DNA from: Kaistella pullorum
GTDB taxonomy: Bacteria > Bacteroidota > Bacteroidia > Flavobacteriales > Weeksellaceae
Length of the DNA stretch: 64,000 nucleotides
Reading direction: 5' to 3'
NCBI RefSeq assembly: GCF_014837035.1
Contig: NZ_JACSPS010000002.1
Coordinates: 372,001 to 436,000, forward strand
This document shows positions 1 through 8,921 of this stretch, piece by piece. The translations under genes were made by a program, and so were the position numbers. A model generated the notes under the pieces. The model had not been told where the DNA came from. It did not search any database and saw only the letters and a list, made by a program, of their open reading frames with translations. Position 1 is the first letter of the stretch, and each line of letters opens with the position of its first letter.

Positions 1-477
1 GACATGATGGAAGAGATGCACAGCAATGCAATTACCGGGAACAATGACGCAGATTTTTCGCGGATGATGAAGGAACATCATGAAGGCGCGGTAGACATGT
101 CCGAACTGCTGCTCGAAAAAGGTAAGGATGAGGAGCTGAAGTCCTTTGCAAGAAAAGTGATCGAAACCCAAAATAAAGAAATCCACCTGATGAAAAAGTA
201 TGAGGACCGAAAAGATGCGTCAGCTGACAGTAAAGAATTCGTGCAGGCACTCAATCAGTCGATGTCCAGTATGATGGATAAAAATATACCGGTTCACAAT
301 GACATCGATAAAGATTATGCACAGCAGATGATTCCGCATCATAAGAGTGCGGTGGATATGGCTAAAGTTTATCTAAAATATGGCAAAGAAAAGGAACTGC
401 TGCAACTTTCAGAAGATATCGTGAAAACGCAAAACGCTGAAATTACTCAGTTAAAAGATTGGCTGAATAAAAACTAA
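1..477 (+). CDS. DUF305 family protein, 5' end cut by window edge
   Basis: The reading frame is open from the first base, so the visible ATG at base 4 is probably internal and the N-terminus, usually a signal peptide or lipobox in this family, lies outside. Two halves repeat each other: D-F-S-R-M-M-K-E-H-H-E-G-A-V-D-M near the start and D-Y-A-Q-Q-M-I-P-H-H-K-S-A-V-D-M near visible residue 102, each followed by a helix ending in T-Q-N-x-E-I. That duplicated His-rich four-helix pattern is the DUF305 (ferritin-like) signature. Some family members have been linked to copper handling in the envelope; a role here is inferred. Methionines are frequent. Confidence 0.85.
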   Translation, partial: DMMEEMHSNAITGNNDADFSRMMKEHHEGAVDMSELLLEKGKDEELKSFARKVIETQNKEIHLMKKYEDRKDASADSKEFVQALNQSMSSMMDKNIPVHNDIDKDYAQQMIPHHKSAVDMAKVYLKYGKEKELLQLSEDIVKTQNAEITQLKDWLNKN

Positions 478-500
478 CGCACCCACGGCACCGCTTAGAC

Positions 501-521
501 GCGAATTTTTCGTAAATTCGC
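501..521 (+). promoter_or_regulatory. Inverted repeat over the likely lpdA promoter
   Basis: An 8-bp perfect inverted repeat (GCGAATTT at 501-508, AAATTCGC at 514-521) has a 5-base loop and is followed by a T-run. The right arm contains TAAATTCGC, a weak match to the Bacteroidetes -7 element TAnnTTTG, 19 bases before the lpdA ATG. It could terminate the DUF305 gene, be an operator on the lpdA promoter, or do both. Confidence 0.4.
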
Positions 522-539
522 ACTAAATTTTTTTAACAC

Positions 540-1931
540 ATGAACTACGATATTATTGTCATCGGAAGTGGTCCCGGCGGATATGTTGCCGCTATCAGAG
601 CTTCGCAGCTGGGTTTCAAAACTGCCATCATCGAAAAAGAAAATCTGGGCGGAATCTGTCTCAACTGGGGCTGTATCCCAACCAAAGCATTGCTGAAATC
701 TGCGCATGTTTTTAATTATCTGAAGCATACCGAAGATTACGGTCTTAATAAAATTGAAAATCCGGGATTCGACTTTACCAAAGTCGTTCAGCGCAGCCGT
801 GGCGTTGCCACGAAGATGAGCGGCGGGATTTCATTTCTGATGAAGAAGAATAAAATCGATGTCATCATGGGTACGGCCAAAGTTCAGAAAGGCAAGAAAG
901 TTTCTGTGACAGACAAAGACGGAAAAGCCACCGAATACAGTGCTGAACATATTATCATTGCAACAGGTGCGCGCTCGCGTGAACTGCCGAACTTGCCGCA
1001 GGATGGTAAAAAAGTAATCGGTTACCGCCAGGCATTAGCACTTCCTGAGCTTCCAAAGTCGATGATTGTTGTCGGTTCCGGTGCTATCGGGGTTGAGTTT
1101 GCAGATTTCTATAATTCAATGGGAACTAAGGTGACTGTTGTAGAATTCATGCCAAATATCGTTCCGGTAGAGGATGAAGAAGTATCTAAACACCTTGAGA
1201 AGTCGCTTAAGAAATCTGGAATTGACATCATGACAAACGCTTCCGTGGAGTCTGTGGATACCAGCGGAGCCGGTGTAAAAGCAAATGTGAAAACCGCGAA
1301 CGGAAACGTAACACTTGAAGCTGATATCCTGCTTTCAGCAGTTGGTATTGCTGCCAATGTAGAAGGTCAGGGATTTGAAGAAATCGGAATTCAGGTTGAA
1401 AAAGGCCGCGTATTGGTGAACGAATGGTACGAGACTTCTGTACCCGGCTATTATGCGATTGGCGATATCCTGCCAACGCAGGCACTGGCGCACGTTGCGT
1501 CTGCTGAAGGTATCACGTGTGTTGAAAAAATCAAAGGTCTTCACGTAGAAAAAATTGATTACGGAAACATTCCGGGTTGTACTTACTGTCATCCTGAGGT
1601 TGCATCGGTAGGTCTTACGGAGAAGCAGGCAAAAGAAAAAGGCTACGAAGTGAAAGTAGGGAAGTTCCCACTTTCTGCAAGTGGAAAAGCAACTGCAAAC
1701 GGCAATACAGACGGTTTTGTGAAAGTGATTTTCGATGCGAAATACGGCGAATGGCTTGGATGCCACATGATCGGCGAAGGCGTTACAGATATGATCGCTG
1801 AAGCTGTAGTTGCACGTAAACTCGAGACTACCGGACATGAAATCATTAAATCAATTCACCCGCATCCAACGGTTTCGGAAGCGATTATGGAGGCAGCTGC
1901 CGCGGCGTATGGTGAAGTAATACATATATAA
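540..1931 (+). CDS. lpdA: Dihydrolipoyl dehydrogenase (E3)
   Basis: This FAD-dependent enzyme reoxidises the lipoamide of 2-oxoacid dehydrogenase complexes (and glycine cleavage), passing electrons to NAD+ in the cytoplasm. The N-terminal Rossmann motif GSGPGG is at residues 9-14. The redox disulfide is C40 and C45 in GGICLNWGCIPTK. A second dinucleotide site, VVGSGAIGVEFA, lies near residue 178, and the His-Glu pair of the partner active site is H442 and E447 in HPHPTVSE. At 463 residues it is full length. No E1/E2 genes are adjacent, so it is a stand-alone copy. The next gene starts one base after the stop. Confidence 0.97.
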   Translation: MNYDIIVIGSGPGGYVAAIRASQLGFKTAIIEKENLGGICLNWGCIPTKALLKSAHVFNYLKHTEDYGLNKIENPGFDFTKVVQRSRGVATKMSGGISFLMKKNKIDVIMGTAKVQKGKKVSVTDKDGKATEYSAEHIIIATGARSRELPNLPQDGKKVIGYRQALALPELPKSMIVVGSGAIGVEFADFYNSMGTKVTVVEFMPNIVPVEDEEVSKHLEKSLKKSGIDIMTNASVESVDTSGAGVKANVKTANGNVTLEADILLSAVGIAANVEGQGFEEIGIQVEKGRVLVNEWYETSVPGYYAIGDILPTQALAHVASAEGITCVEKIKGLHVEKIDYGNIPGCTYCHPEVASVGLTEKQAKEKGYEVKVGKFPLSASGKATANGNTDGFVKVIFDAKYGEWLGCHMIGEGVTDMIAEAVVARKLETTGHEIIKSIHPHPTVSEAIMEAAAAAYGEVIHI

Positions 1932-1932
1932 A

Positions 1933-2511
1933 ATGAAAAGGATCGCAGTATTTTTCGGAATTTTGTTTTCAATTTTAGGCGCCGCACAAAAAACACATCA
2001 GTTTAAGGATCATCAGTTTCCGGCCAGATATGTTTTGAAAAAATCTAATGATACCGTGCAAAGTCACATTCAGAATATGGGTGCGTTTAAGCTTTCCACA
2101 TATTCACCGGCTACAGTCATAAAGAAACTTTACATGATTGACGACTTCGGCAAGAAGTTTAATCTAAAAGAAAACGATGTTGCCTATATCGAATTTACAG
2201 ACACAGAAGATTTAAAACATGTTTTTGTGGCAGCGCCTGACCATTTGGATTTGGGTCTTGTAAAATCGCTTCACAAAGGCCGAATGAGCTACTTTATAGA
2301 TTACTATTTTACCAATTTGTACGGTAATTATAGCTCTACGGAGTATTTGGTTGAAGATAATAAAGAGTTAATAAAGAGCGGTCTTTTCAACGCTTCCGGG
2401 AAAAAACTGAAAGAGAGATTCGCTGATTATCCGGATCTTTTGACGCTGGTTGATACAATGAAAACACGTGAAGATCTTGTAAATATTCTGAAATTATATG
2501 ATCAGAAATAA
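1933..2511 (+). CDS. Secreted protein of unknown function
   Basis: The 192-residue product starts with a clear signal peptide (KR, then a hydrophobic run, then LGAAQ), with cleavage probably after residue 18, so it should be periplasmic or surface located. The mature part is hydrophilic with mixed alpha/beta character and no motif I recognise. Its ATG sits one base after the lpdA stop, so it is probably co-transcribed with lpdA, and a strong hairpin terminator follows. Small secreted proteins of this kind are common in Flavobacteriia. No function is proposed. Confidence 0.8.
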   Translation: MKRIAVFFGILFSILGAAQKTHQFKDHQFPARYVLKKSNDTVQSHIQNMGAFKLSTYSPATVIKKLYMIDDFGKKFNLKENDVAYIEFTDTEDLKHVFVAAPDHLDLGLVKSLHKGRMSYFIDYYFTNLYGNYSSTEYLVEDNKELIKSGLFNASGKKLKERFADYPDLLTLVDTMKTREDLVNILKLYDQK

Positions 2512-2536
2512 AAATTATTCTGAAAAAGATAATTCT

Positions 2537-2563
2537 AAACCACTGTTTCTGCAGTGGTTTTTT
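2537..2563 (+). terminator. Rho-independent terminator
   Basis: The 9-bp perfect stem AAACCACTG (2537-2545) / CAGTGGTTT (2552-2560) has a 6-base loop and continues into a T-run. It ends the lpdA-secreted protein unit and overlaps a spurious upstream ATG (2554) of the next frame. Confidence 0.85.
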
Positions 2564-2601
2564 CATTCGTAAAAATTCATATCTTCATAAAAATTATAAT
2601 T

Positions 2602-4545
2602 ATGAAATACAGCCTTCTCGTTCCGGCGCTGATTTTTTCCGGAACCTTGTTTTTTGCCCAGGAAAAAATCGACCTTATTTTGCCTAATGAGAATCTGATT
2701 GCCGAAAATATCGCACCTATTCCCAAAAGTTTGAGCGAAAAGATTAAAAAATATTCCGAAAGCCGCAGTGCAAATTTCAGTGCGATTCATCCGAACGGAA
2801 GTGAAATTATTATGGTGACGCGTTTTGCATCCACCAATCAGCTGCACAGACTTTCACGGCCGATGGGCGCGAGAAAACAACTTACTTTTTTTGATGAACC
2901 TGTGAACTTCGCGACCTATGAACCTACAAAAGGCGAATATCTGATTTATTCCAAAGATATTGGCGGAAATGAATTCGGGCAGCTTTTCCGGCTCGACCTC
3001 AAAACGATGGAATCTACGATGCTCACGGATGGCCGCAGATCGCAGAACGGTGGCGTCATGTGGAAAAAGGACGGTTCAGGATTTTATTTTTCGTCAACAA
3101 AAAGGAACGGCGGTGATCGCGATATCTATTTCATGAATCCGCTGAAGCCTTCGGAAGCAAAACTCGTTCTCGAACTGAAAGGCGGCGGCTGGGGAATCAA
3201 TGATATTTCGGATGACGGTAAAAAACTGCTGATCGGTGAATACGTTTCGGCCAATGACTCTTACCTTTATCTGTTTGATACCGTGACAGGCAAGCTTGAA
3301 AGCATCACCGACAGAAATGAAAAAAAGGTGGTTCAGGGCAGCGCAAAATTCAGCAAAAATGCAGACGAAATCTGGTACGTTACTGATCGCGATAACGAAT
3401 TTGACCGTTTAGCTACGCTTAATGTTAAGACAAGAAAGATCAGTTACTTCACGTCCGCAATTCCGTGGGAAGTTTCGGACTACGAACTTTCAAAAGACAA
3501 ATCGAAAATTGCTTTCGAAACCAATGAAAGCGGCCTCAACAAGCTGTATTTAATGGATGCGGATTCAAAAAAGTACAACGAAGTAAAAACGTTGCCGAGC
3601 GGACTGATCAATAATTTTGAATTTACCAAGGACGGAAAGTCGCTGTTCATGTCGCAGTCAACCTACGATTCTTCCGCAGATATTTATAAACTCGATCTGG
3701 CCTCCGGGAAAACCGAACGCTGGACAGACAGCGAGCAGGGCGGAATGCTGAAATCTGACATGTCTGAACCGAAACTCATCGAATGGAAAAGTTTCGATCA
3801 GATGAAAATTACGGGTTTCTACTATCCGGTTTCGAAAAAATTTACGGGCAAACGTCCTGTGCTGATCAATATTCATGGCGGTCCTGAAGGTCAGTCGATG
3901 GCGTCATCTTTAGGTTCGGGAAATTATTACACCAACGAGATGGGCGTGGCACTGATCTATCCGAATGTCCGCGGTTCCTCAGGTTTCGGCAAGACTTTCA
4001 TCGCAAGCGACAACGGTTTTAACCGGATGAACTCTGTAAAAGACATTGGAGCTTTGCTGGATTGGATCGCAAAACAACCCGAACTCGACAAAGACCGGAT
4101 CATGATCATGGGTGGCAGTTATGGTGGATTCATGACGTTGGCAACCGCTTATGAGTATGCTGACAAGATCCGTTGCTCGGTTGACATCGTGGGGATTTCA
4201 GATTTCAATACTTTCCTGAAAAACACGGAGGAATACCGCCGTGACCTGCGCCGTGTAGAATATGGCGACGAGCGCGACCCGGAAATGAGCGCATTCTTTA
4301 CCAAGATTGCACCGCTTCACAATACAGACAAAATCAGGAAACCGATGTTTATTATTCAGGGTACAAACGACCCGCGCGTTCCGGTGACAGAGGCTACACA
4401 AATGCGTGACAAACTGAAAACACAGGGAAATACCGTTTGGTATCTCGAAGCGAAAAATGAAGGCCACGGCTTCCGGAAAAAGGAAAATATAGATTTTCAG
4501 CGACTTGCGGTGATCCGCTTTATGGAAGAATATCTTCTGAAATAA
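2602..4545 (+). CDS. S9 family serine peptidase (prolyl oligopeptidase type), secreted
   Basis: A 647-residue peptidase with a signal peptide (MKYSLLVPALIFSGTLFFAQ), an N-terminal beta-propeller with WD40-like repeats (roughly residues 60-370) and a C-terminal alpha/beta hydrolase. The catalytic triad is S506 in GGSYGG, D590 in GTNDPRVP and H622 in NEGHGF. It should cleave peptides in the periplasm, releasing dipeptides or oligopeptides. An in-frame ATG at 2554 lies inside the preceding terminator hairpin, so the signal-peptide ATG at 2602 is chosen. A second S9 peptidase is encoded at 50739. The gene appears monocistronic. Confidence 0.93.
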   Translation: MKYSLLVPALIFSGTLFFAQEKIDLILPNENLIAENIAPIPKSLSEKIKKYSESRSANFSAIHPNGSEIIMVTRFASTNQLHRLSRPMGARKQLTFFDEPVNFATYEPTKGEYLIYSKDIGGNEFGQLFRLDLKTMESTMLTDGRRSQNGGVMWKKDGSGFYFSSTKRNGGDRDIYFMNPLKPSEAKLVLELKGGGWGINDISDDGKKLLIGEYVSANDSYLYLFDTVTGKLESITDRNEKKVVQGSAKFSKNADEIWYVTDRDNEFDRLATLNVKTRKISYFTSAIPWEVSDYELSKDKSKIAFETNESGLNKLYLMDADSKKYNEVKTLPSGLINNFEFTKDGKSLFMSQSTYDSSADIYKLDLASGKTERWTDSEQGGMLKSDMSEPKLIEWKSFDQMKITGFYYPVSKKFTGKRPVLINIHGGPEGQSMASSLGSGNYYTNEMGVALIYPNVRGSSGFGKTFIASDNGFNRMNSVKDIGALLDWIAKQPELDKDRIMIMGGSYGGFMTLATAYEYADKIRCSVDIVGISDFNTFLKNTEEYRRDLRRVEYGDERDPEMSAFFTKIAPLHNTDKIRKPMFIIQGTNDPRVPVTEATQMRDKLKTQGNTVWYLEAKNEGHGFRKKENIDFQRLAVIRFMEEYLLK

Positions 4546-4555
4546 TAAAAACTAT

Positions 4556-4590
4556 AAAAGCCATTTCATGACTTGAAATGGCTTTTGTTT
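4556..4590. terminator. Bidirectional terminator
   Basis: A 13-bp perfect stem (AAAAGCCATTTCA at 4556-4568, TGAAATGGCTTTT at 4574-4586) with A-run and T-run flanks lies between the convergent S9 peptidase and dgkA genes and can serve both. Confidence 0.85.
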
Positions 4591-4610
4591 TTATGTAAAT
4601 GTTTTATTTC

Positions 4611-4964
4611 TCACAAAACATATTTAGGATAGATTAAAATTCCAACCACAACTGCACCCATGGCCAACAACAGAACTGCGCCGGCTGAAATATCTTTGAT
4701 AATACCGATTCGCACATCGTAATCAGGTTTAACGATGTCGCAGATTTTTTCAATGGCTGTATTTAAAATCTCTGCGCATAACACGGTGGCACACAGCATT
4801 ATAATGAGTGCTGCTTCTGCAGCGGTAACTTGTAAAATTAATATTAAAATGATATTGATTATTAAAGCTAAAAGTTCCAGCTGAAAATTGCGTTCATTTT
4901 TCAGCATCCAAACCAATCCCCGCAGGGAATTCAGCACACTTTTGTAAAATGGCGGTTTTCTCAT
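4611..4964 (-). CDS. dgkA: Diacylglycerol kinase family protein (probable undecaprenol kinase)
   Basis: This small integral membrane kinase has 117 residues and three predicted membrane helices. Family motifs are present: E-R-N-F-Q-L-E near residue 24, E-I-L-N-T-A-I-E near residue 65 and I-K-D-I-S-A-G-A-V near residue 90. Gram-positive and Bacteroidetes members mostly phosphorylate undecaprenol, feeding the lipid carrier of cell-wall synthesis. The exact substrate cannot be read from sequence. It is transcribed convergently to the S9 peptidase and stands alone. Confidence 0.9.
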   Translation of the reverse strand: MRKPPFYKSVLNSLRGLVWMLKNERNFQLELLALIINIILILILQVTAAEAALIIMLCATVLCAEILNTAIEKICDIVKPDYDVRIGIIKDISAGAVLLLAMGAVVVGILIYPKYVL

Positions 4965-5078
4965 TACCGGTTTTTGTCGATCATATAGATCAGTTGCGCC
5001 ATGGTATTTTTATGAAATTAATCGTCATTTAAAAAAAATATAGATTTCAATTCAAAAGTACCGTTTTTAAATAAAAAT

Positions 5079-6323
5079 TTATTGCTTCATGTCATACATT
5101 ACCAGTGCCGTTACGAGTTTTGGCTCTATATACGTGCATTTTGGCGGCATCTTGATATTTTTGTCCGATACTTTCCGCAGGTCATTGAAACTTACCGGAT
5201 AAATCCCGAAACCTACCTTGAAATCGCCGGAATCTACTTTTTCTTTAAGTAAATGAATGCCGTCAACCGATGAATTACCTTTCACATAGGTGATTTTATC
5301 GGTGGTTTTGGCATCCTCAATTCCTAAAATATCCTTTAAGATAAATTCTTCAAGCAAAAAGTGGTCAAGGTCATTCAACTCGCTTTGCTTTTTTCTCAGG
5401 TCATGCTTTACGTGCAGCGAATAGAATTTTCCACCCAGATACATTGAGATATGGAATTTCTGAGACGGATAATATGGCGTTTCGCCTTTCTCGTGAATCA
5501 AAAAGTTCTCGCTGATCCTGTGCAGGAACTCTTCTTCTGAAAGCCCGTTCAGATCCTGAAGAATCCGGTTGTAATCGTGAATTTTAATGCTTTGGTTTGA
5601 AACCAGAAAGCTGAAGACATAGTTATAATGCTCCGCGCCCGTATGTTTTTTATTCTTTTCACGCATGTTTTCGGCATTCAGCGCAGTTGAACCAATCCGG
5701 TGGTGGCCATCAGCGATGTAGAATGAATCAATTTGCTCTAAAACCTCCTTAAACTGCTGCATTTTCAGGCGGTTATCAATCCGCCAAACTTTGTGTCGAA
5801 CCTTGCTGTCATCCAGATAATTCAGGATCGGAACATTTTTTTCCTCATGGTTCAGCAGCATTTCCACCTTAGGATTCGCCATATAAGTGAGCAGAACGGG
5901 TTCGGCCTGTATGTTCACTTTCTCGAGATAATAAGCCAGTTTTTCCTTTTTATGTGTGATCGTGGACTCGTGTTTTTTAATCTTTCCGCTTCGGAAATCA
6001 TCCACACTCACCAGGCCAAGCAGACCGCGGTGCACCATTTTATTTGGCAGAACCTGTTCGTACAAATAGTAGGCTGAAGGGTCCTGAACAAGGGTTTTAT
6101 CGTCTAAAAGTTCTTCAAAATTGGTTCGGATTTTTCGCAGATTCCTGTCGAGATCTTTAGATTTGCTCACCACGTAAGGCTTGATCATCTGGATATAAGA
6201 ACTCTCAAGTTGTGCTTTTTTGTTGATTTCGTCCTGTGAAAAGTTATCGAGTGGGTGAGTTGGGAATACGTCTACATAATCTTCGCTGGGACGAACTCCC
6301 CGGAAAGGCTTAAAAGTTGGCAT
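5079..6323 (-). CDS. DUF1015 family protein in the serine operon
   Basis: The 414-residue cytoplasmic protein matches DUF1015. It begins PTFKPFRGVRP, carries K-K-H-E at 116-119 and the hallmark D-G-H-H-R at 205-209. The DGHHR motif resembles the nucleotide/phosphate pocket of ParB/SerK-like proteins, and older databases labelled the family ParB-like; that relation is recalled, not computed. It is the last gene of serC-serA-DUF1015, 7 bases after serA. No serB (phosphoserine phosphatase) is present in the window. A role in serine or phosphoserine metabolism is therefore a reasonable guess but unproven. Confidence 0.88.
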   Translation of the reverse strand: MPTFKPFRGVRPSEDYVDVFPTHPLDNFSQDEINKKAQLESSYIQMIKPYVVSKSKDLDRNLRKIRTNFEELLDDKTLVQDPSAYYLYEQVLPNKMVHRGLLGLVSVDDFRSGKIKKHESTITHKKEKLAYYLEKVNIQAEPVLLTYMANPKVEMLLNHEEKNVPILNYLDDSKVRHKVWRIDNRLKMQQFKEVLEQIDSFYIADGHHRIGSTALNAENMREKNKKHTGAEHYNYVFSFLVSNQSIKIHDYNRILQDLNGLSEEEFLHRISENFLIHEKGETPYYPSQKFHISMYLGGKFYSLHVKHDLRKKQSELNDLDHFLLEEFILKDILGIEDAKTTDKITYVKGNSSVDGIHLLKEKVDSGDFKVGFGIYPVSFNDLRKVSDKNIKMPPKCTYIEPKLVTALVMYDMKQ

Positions 6324-6330
6324 AAATTAT

Positions 6331-7290
6331 TTAAAGTTTGTGTTTTAATTCTATGATTTGCGCGGCAAGTTCGGCACCTATTTTTTCCTGTGCGTCTACT
6401 GTGTTGCCGCCAAGGTGCGGTGAAAGCGAAAGGTTAGGGTTCATCAGCAACGGAAGTTCAGGTGTGGGTTCACTTTCGAAAACATCTAATGCGGCGCCGG
6501 CGATTTTGCCGTTGTCGATAAAATCGATAAGTGCCACTTCATTTAATACGCCGCCTCGCGCTGTATTTACGATGAATACACCATCTTTCATCTTCATAAA
6601 CTGTGGTGTATCGAGGATATAGCCGTCAGATTTAGGCGTGTTGATGCTGATGAAATCGGTATCGCTTAAGAATTCATCCCAGTCGTTGCCTGTGGTAATC
6701 TGGAAGCTGACGCTCTGACCGTCATAGAAATTCAGGGATAAAGTTTCAGTTTTAATATTTCGTGTGAAGACCTTGATCTTCATTCCTAGTGAAATGCCCA
6801 TTTTCACGACTTCCTGTCCGATACCGCCGAATCCGATCACGCCCAAGGTTTTACCCTCGAGTTCTATTGCTTTCGAAAAAGATTTTTTCATCGCACTGAA
6901 GTGCGTTTCACCCTCAAGAGGCATCAGGCGGTTCGATTCATGCAGGAATCGGGCAAGTGAGAAAAAGTGAGCAAAAACCATTTCGGCCACAGACCGCGAA
7001 GAAGCTTTTGGCGTATTGATGATGTAAATTCCTTTATCAATCGCGTATTCTACATCAATATTATCCATCCCGACGCCGCCACGGCCGATGATCTGCAGAC
7101 CCGGGCAGCCATCAATAAGTTCGCGGCTGACCTTTGTGGCACTGCGCACAAGCAGTACGTTGATATTGTTTTCGTTGATATAAGCCGTTAGATGTTCCTG
7201 TGAAACTTTTGCGTCCAGCAATTCTATGCCCGCTTTTGCAAGGGCATCAGCACCGGATTTTGAAATTCCGTCGTTGGCTAAAACTTTCAT
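6331..7290 (-). CDS. serA: D-3-phosphoglycerate dehydrogenase, short form
   Basis: It catalyses the first committed step of serine synthesis, oxidation of 3-phosphoglycerate with NAD+. The NAD-binding motif GVIGFGGIGQEV lies near residue 153. The catalytic Arg is in NTARGGVL, Glu in DVFESEP and His in LSPHLGG. At 319 residues it has the catalytic and nucleotide domains only; the C-terminal ACT regulatory domain of long SerA enzymes is absent, so serine feedback by that route is not expected. Two consecutive ATGs (7293, 7290) are possible starts. It lies between serC and DUF1015 in one operon. Confidence 0.93.
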   Translation of the reverse strand: MKVLANDGISKSGADALAKAGIELLDAKVSQEHLTAYINENNINVLLVRSATKVSRELIDGCPGLQIIGRGGVGMDNIDVEYAIDKGIYIINTPKASSRSVAEMVFAHFFSLARFLHESNRLMPLEGETHFSAMKKSFSKAIELEGKTLGVIGFGGIGQEVVKMGISLGMKIKVFTRNIKTETLSLNFYDGQSVSFQITTGNDWDEFLSDTDFISINTPKSDGYILDTPQFMKMKDGVFIVNTARGGVLNEVALIDFIDNGKIAGAALDVFESEPTPELPLLMNPNLSLSPHLGGNTVDAQEKIGAELAAQIIELKHKL

Positions 7291-7314
7291 CATACTGTCT
7301 ATTTGCTTTTGGAT

Positions 7315-8370
7315 TTATTTTAAACTGCTCATCACGTCCACAAGCACCTGCACACTTTCGATCGGCATCGCGTTATACATACTCGCGCGGTAGCCGCCAA
7401 GACTGCGGTGACCGTTCAATCCACTGATTCCAGCCGCTTTCCAGGCTGCATCGAAAGCATCTTTTTTGGATTCATCGGTAAGTTTGAATGAAATATTCAT
7501 CAGCGAGCGGTCTTCAGCGCGGCAAAAGGTTTCGAAATTTGGATTGCGGTCAATCTCGTCATAAAGCAAATGGGCCTTAGAGATATTCCGCTGTTCGGCA
7601 GCGGCTATTCCGCCGTTTTTCTCGAGATGCTGCAAAGTGAGTAGTGACGCGTAAACCGGAAATACCGGCGGCGTGTTCAGCATTGATTCTTTATCGATAT
7701 GTTGCTGATAGTTCAGATAAGACGGAATCACGCGGTCGGTCTTGCCCAAAATGCTTTTCTTCACCACGACCAGTGTAACGCCTGCAGGACCCATGTTTTT
7801 TTGAGCGCCAGCGTAGATCAGATCAAATTGCGAAAAATCAATATCCCGCGAGAAGATATCAGAACTCATGTCACAAACCATCAGCGTATCCACTTTCGGG
7901 AAAGATTTCATCTGGGTTCCGTAGATCGTGTTGTTTGATGTACAGTGGAAATAATCATATTCACTTCGCACCTCATAATCTTTCGGAATGTAAGCGTAAT
8001 TATCAGCCTTTGAAGAAGCGATGATATCTATTTCTCCCACCATCTTTGCTTCTTTTATCGCGCCTGCAGCCCAGGTTCCGGTATCCAGATAGGCAGCTTT
8101 GGTCTTTAAAAGATTAAAAGGAACCATTAAGAACTGTAAACTCGCGCCTCCGCCGAGGTACAGCACTTCATAATCATCACCAAGTTTCATGAGTCTTTTC
8201 ACGATGGCACGCGCTTCATCCATCACTGCGACAAAATCTTTGCTGCGGTGCGAAATTTCAAGTATCGAAAGACCGATATCATTAAAATTCAGGATGGCTT
8301 GGGCAGATTTTTCGAAAACTTCCTGCGGCAGGATACACGGACCGGCGCTAAAATTGTGAACATTACTCAT
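7315..8370 (-). CDS. serC: Phosphoserine aminotransferase
   Basis: This PLP enzyme converts 3-phosphohydroxypyruvate and glutamate to phosphoserine and 2-oxoglutarate; many homologues also act in pyridoxine synthesis. It starts with the family hallmark VHNFSAGPCILP. The PLP lysine is in AGAQKNMGPAG (near residue 190), and the C-terminal G-L-N-G-H-R-S-L-G-G-Y-R-A-S signature is intact. At 351 residues it is full length. It is the first gene of the minus-strand operon, 24 bases upstream of serA. Confidence 0.96.
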   Translation of the reverse strand: MSNVHNFSAGPCILPQEVFEKSAQAILNFNDIGLSILEISHRSKDFVAVMDEARAIVKRLMKLGDDYEVLYLGGGASLQFLMVPFNLLKTKAAYLDTGTWAAGAIKEAKMVGEIDIIASSKADNYAYIPKDYEVRSEYDYFHCTSNNTIYGTQMKSFPKVDTLMVCDMSSDIFSRDIDFSQFDLIYAGAQKNMGPAGVTLVVVKKSILGKTDRVIPSYLNYQQHIDKESMLNTPPVFPVYASLLTLQHLEKNGGIAAAEQRNISKAHLLYDEIDRNPNFETFCRAEDRSLMNISFKLTDESKKDAFDAAWKAAGISGLNGHRSLGGYRASMYNAMPIESVQVLVDVMSSLK

Positions 8371-8409
8371 GAGTTTATTCTTAATGTTAAATTGACTAAA
8401 TTAATTGTG

Positions 8410-8440
8410 AAAAAAAAGCGCCCACAATAATGTGAGCGTC
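8410..8440 (-). terminator. Terminator of the ferredoxin gene
   Basis: Read on the minus strand, CGCTCACA, loop TTAT, TGTGGGCG (one G-T pair) is followed by a run of eight T. It separates the ferredoxin gene from the serC operon. Confidence 0.8.
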
Positions 8441-8444
8441 TTAT

Positions 8445-8795
8445 TTATTCGCCATGTAAAAAAGCTTTTTTCATCAGCAGGCTCTCCTCAGATTCTACAT
8501 GGTCTTCATCCGGAACACAACAGTCTACCGGGCAGACCGCCGCGCATTGCGGCTCTTCGTGAAAGCCGATACACTCGGTACACTTATCTGTTACGATGAA
8601 GTAGATATCATCACTCACAGGCTCCTGTGGCTCGTCAGCATCTACCGTAAGACCAGATTTCATCACCACGCGGCCTTTCAGCGCGGTTCCTTCTGAAGCC
8701 TTCCAGTCTACCGCTCCTTCATATATTGCATTATTGGGGCACTCCGGTTCGCAAGCTCCACAATTAATACATTCGTCTGTTATTTTGATAGCCAT
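8445..8795 (-). CDS. 4Fe-4S dicluster ferredoxin
   Basis: The 116-residue soluble electron carrier has one N-terminal cluster motif C-I-N-C-G-A-C-E-P-E-C-P (residues 10-20) and a second at T-E-C-I-G-F-H-E-E-P-Q-C-A-A-V-C-P near residues 75-90, the second with the longer spacing typical of Alvin-type ferredoxins. It should transfer electrons in the cytoplasm; its partner is not evident from immediate neighbours. An acyl-CoA reductase lies 4 kb away. It has its own promoter (-7 box at 8821-8829) and terminator, so it is monocistronic. Confidence 0.92.
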   Translation of the reverse strand: MAIKITDECINCGACEPECPNNAIYEGAVDWKASEGTALKGRVVMKSGLTVDADEPQEPVSDDIYFIVTDKCTECIGFHEEPQCAAVCPVDCCVPDEDHVESEESLLMKKAFLHGE

Positions 8796-8820
8796 TGCTA
8801 TGTCGTTATTTTAAATTTGC

Positions 8821-8829
8821 GCAAAGTTA
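8821..8829 (-). promoter_or_regulatory. Bacteroidetes -7 promoter element for the ferredoxin gene
   Basis: The minus strand reads TAACTTTGC, an exact match to TAnnTTTG, 26 bases upstream of the ferredoxin ATG. No clear -33 TTTG was found. Confidence 0.6.
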
Positions 8830-8921
8830 CAAATAATTCCGTGCACCTTAAAGCGTTGCGCTGCCATGTATGCAATATTATCGGCGCTTTCAGGAAGTTT
8901 TGTGGATTATGGTATCCACAA

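Noticed and set aside
1335-1838. 167-codon antisense open frame in lpdA
   Set aside because: It is opposite a conserved enzyme, rich in Cys/Phe with no recognisable pattern.
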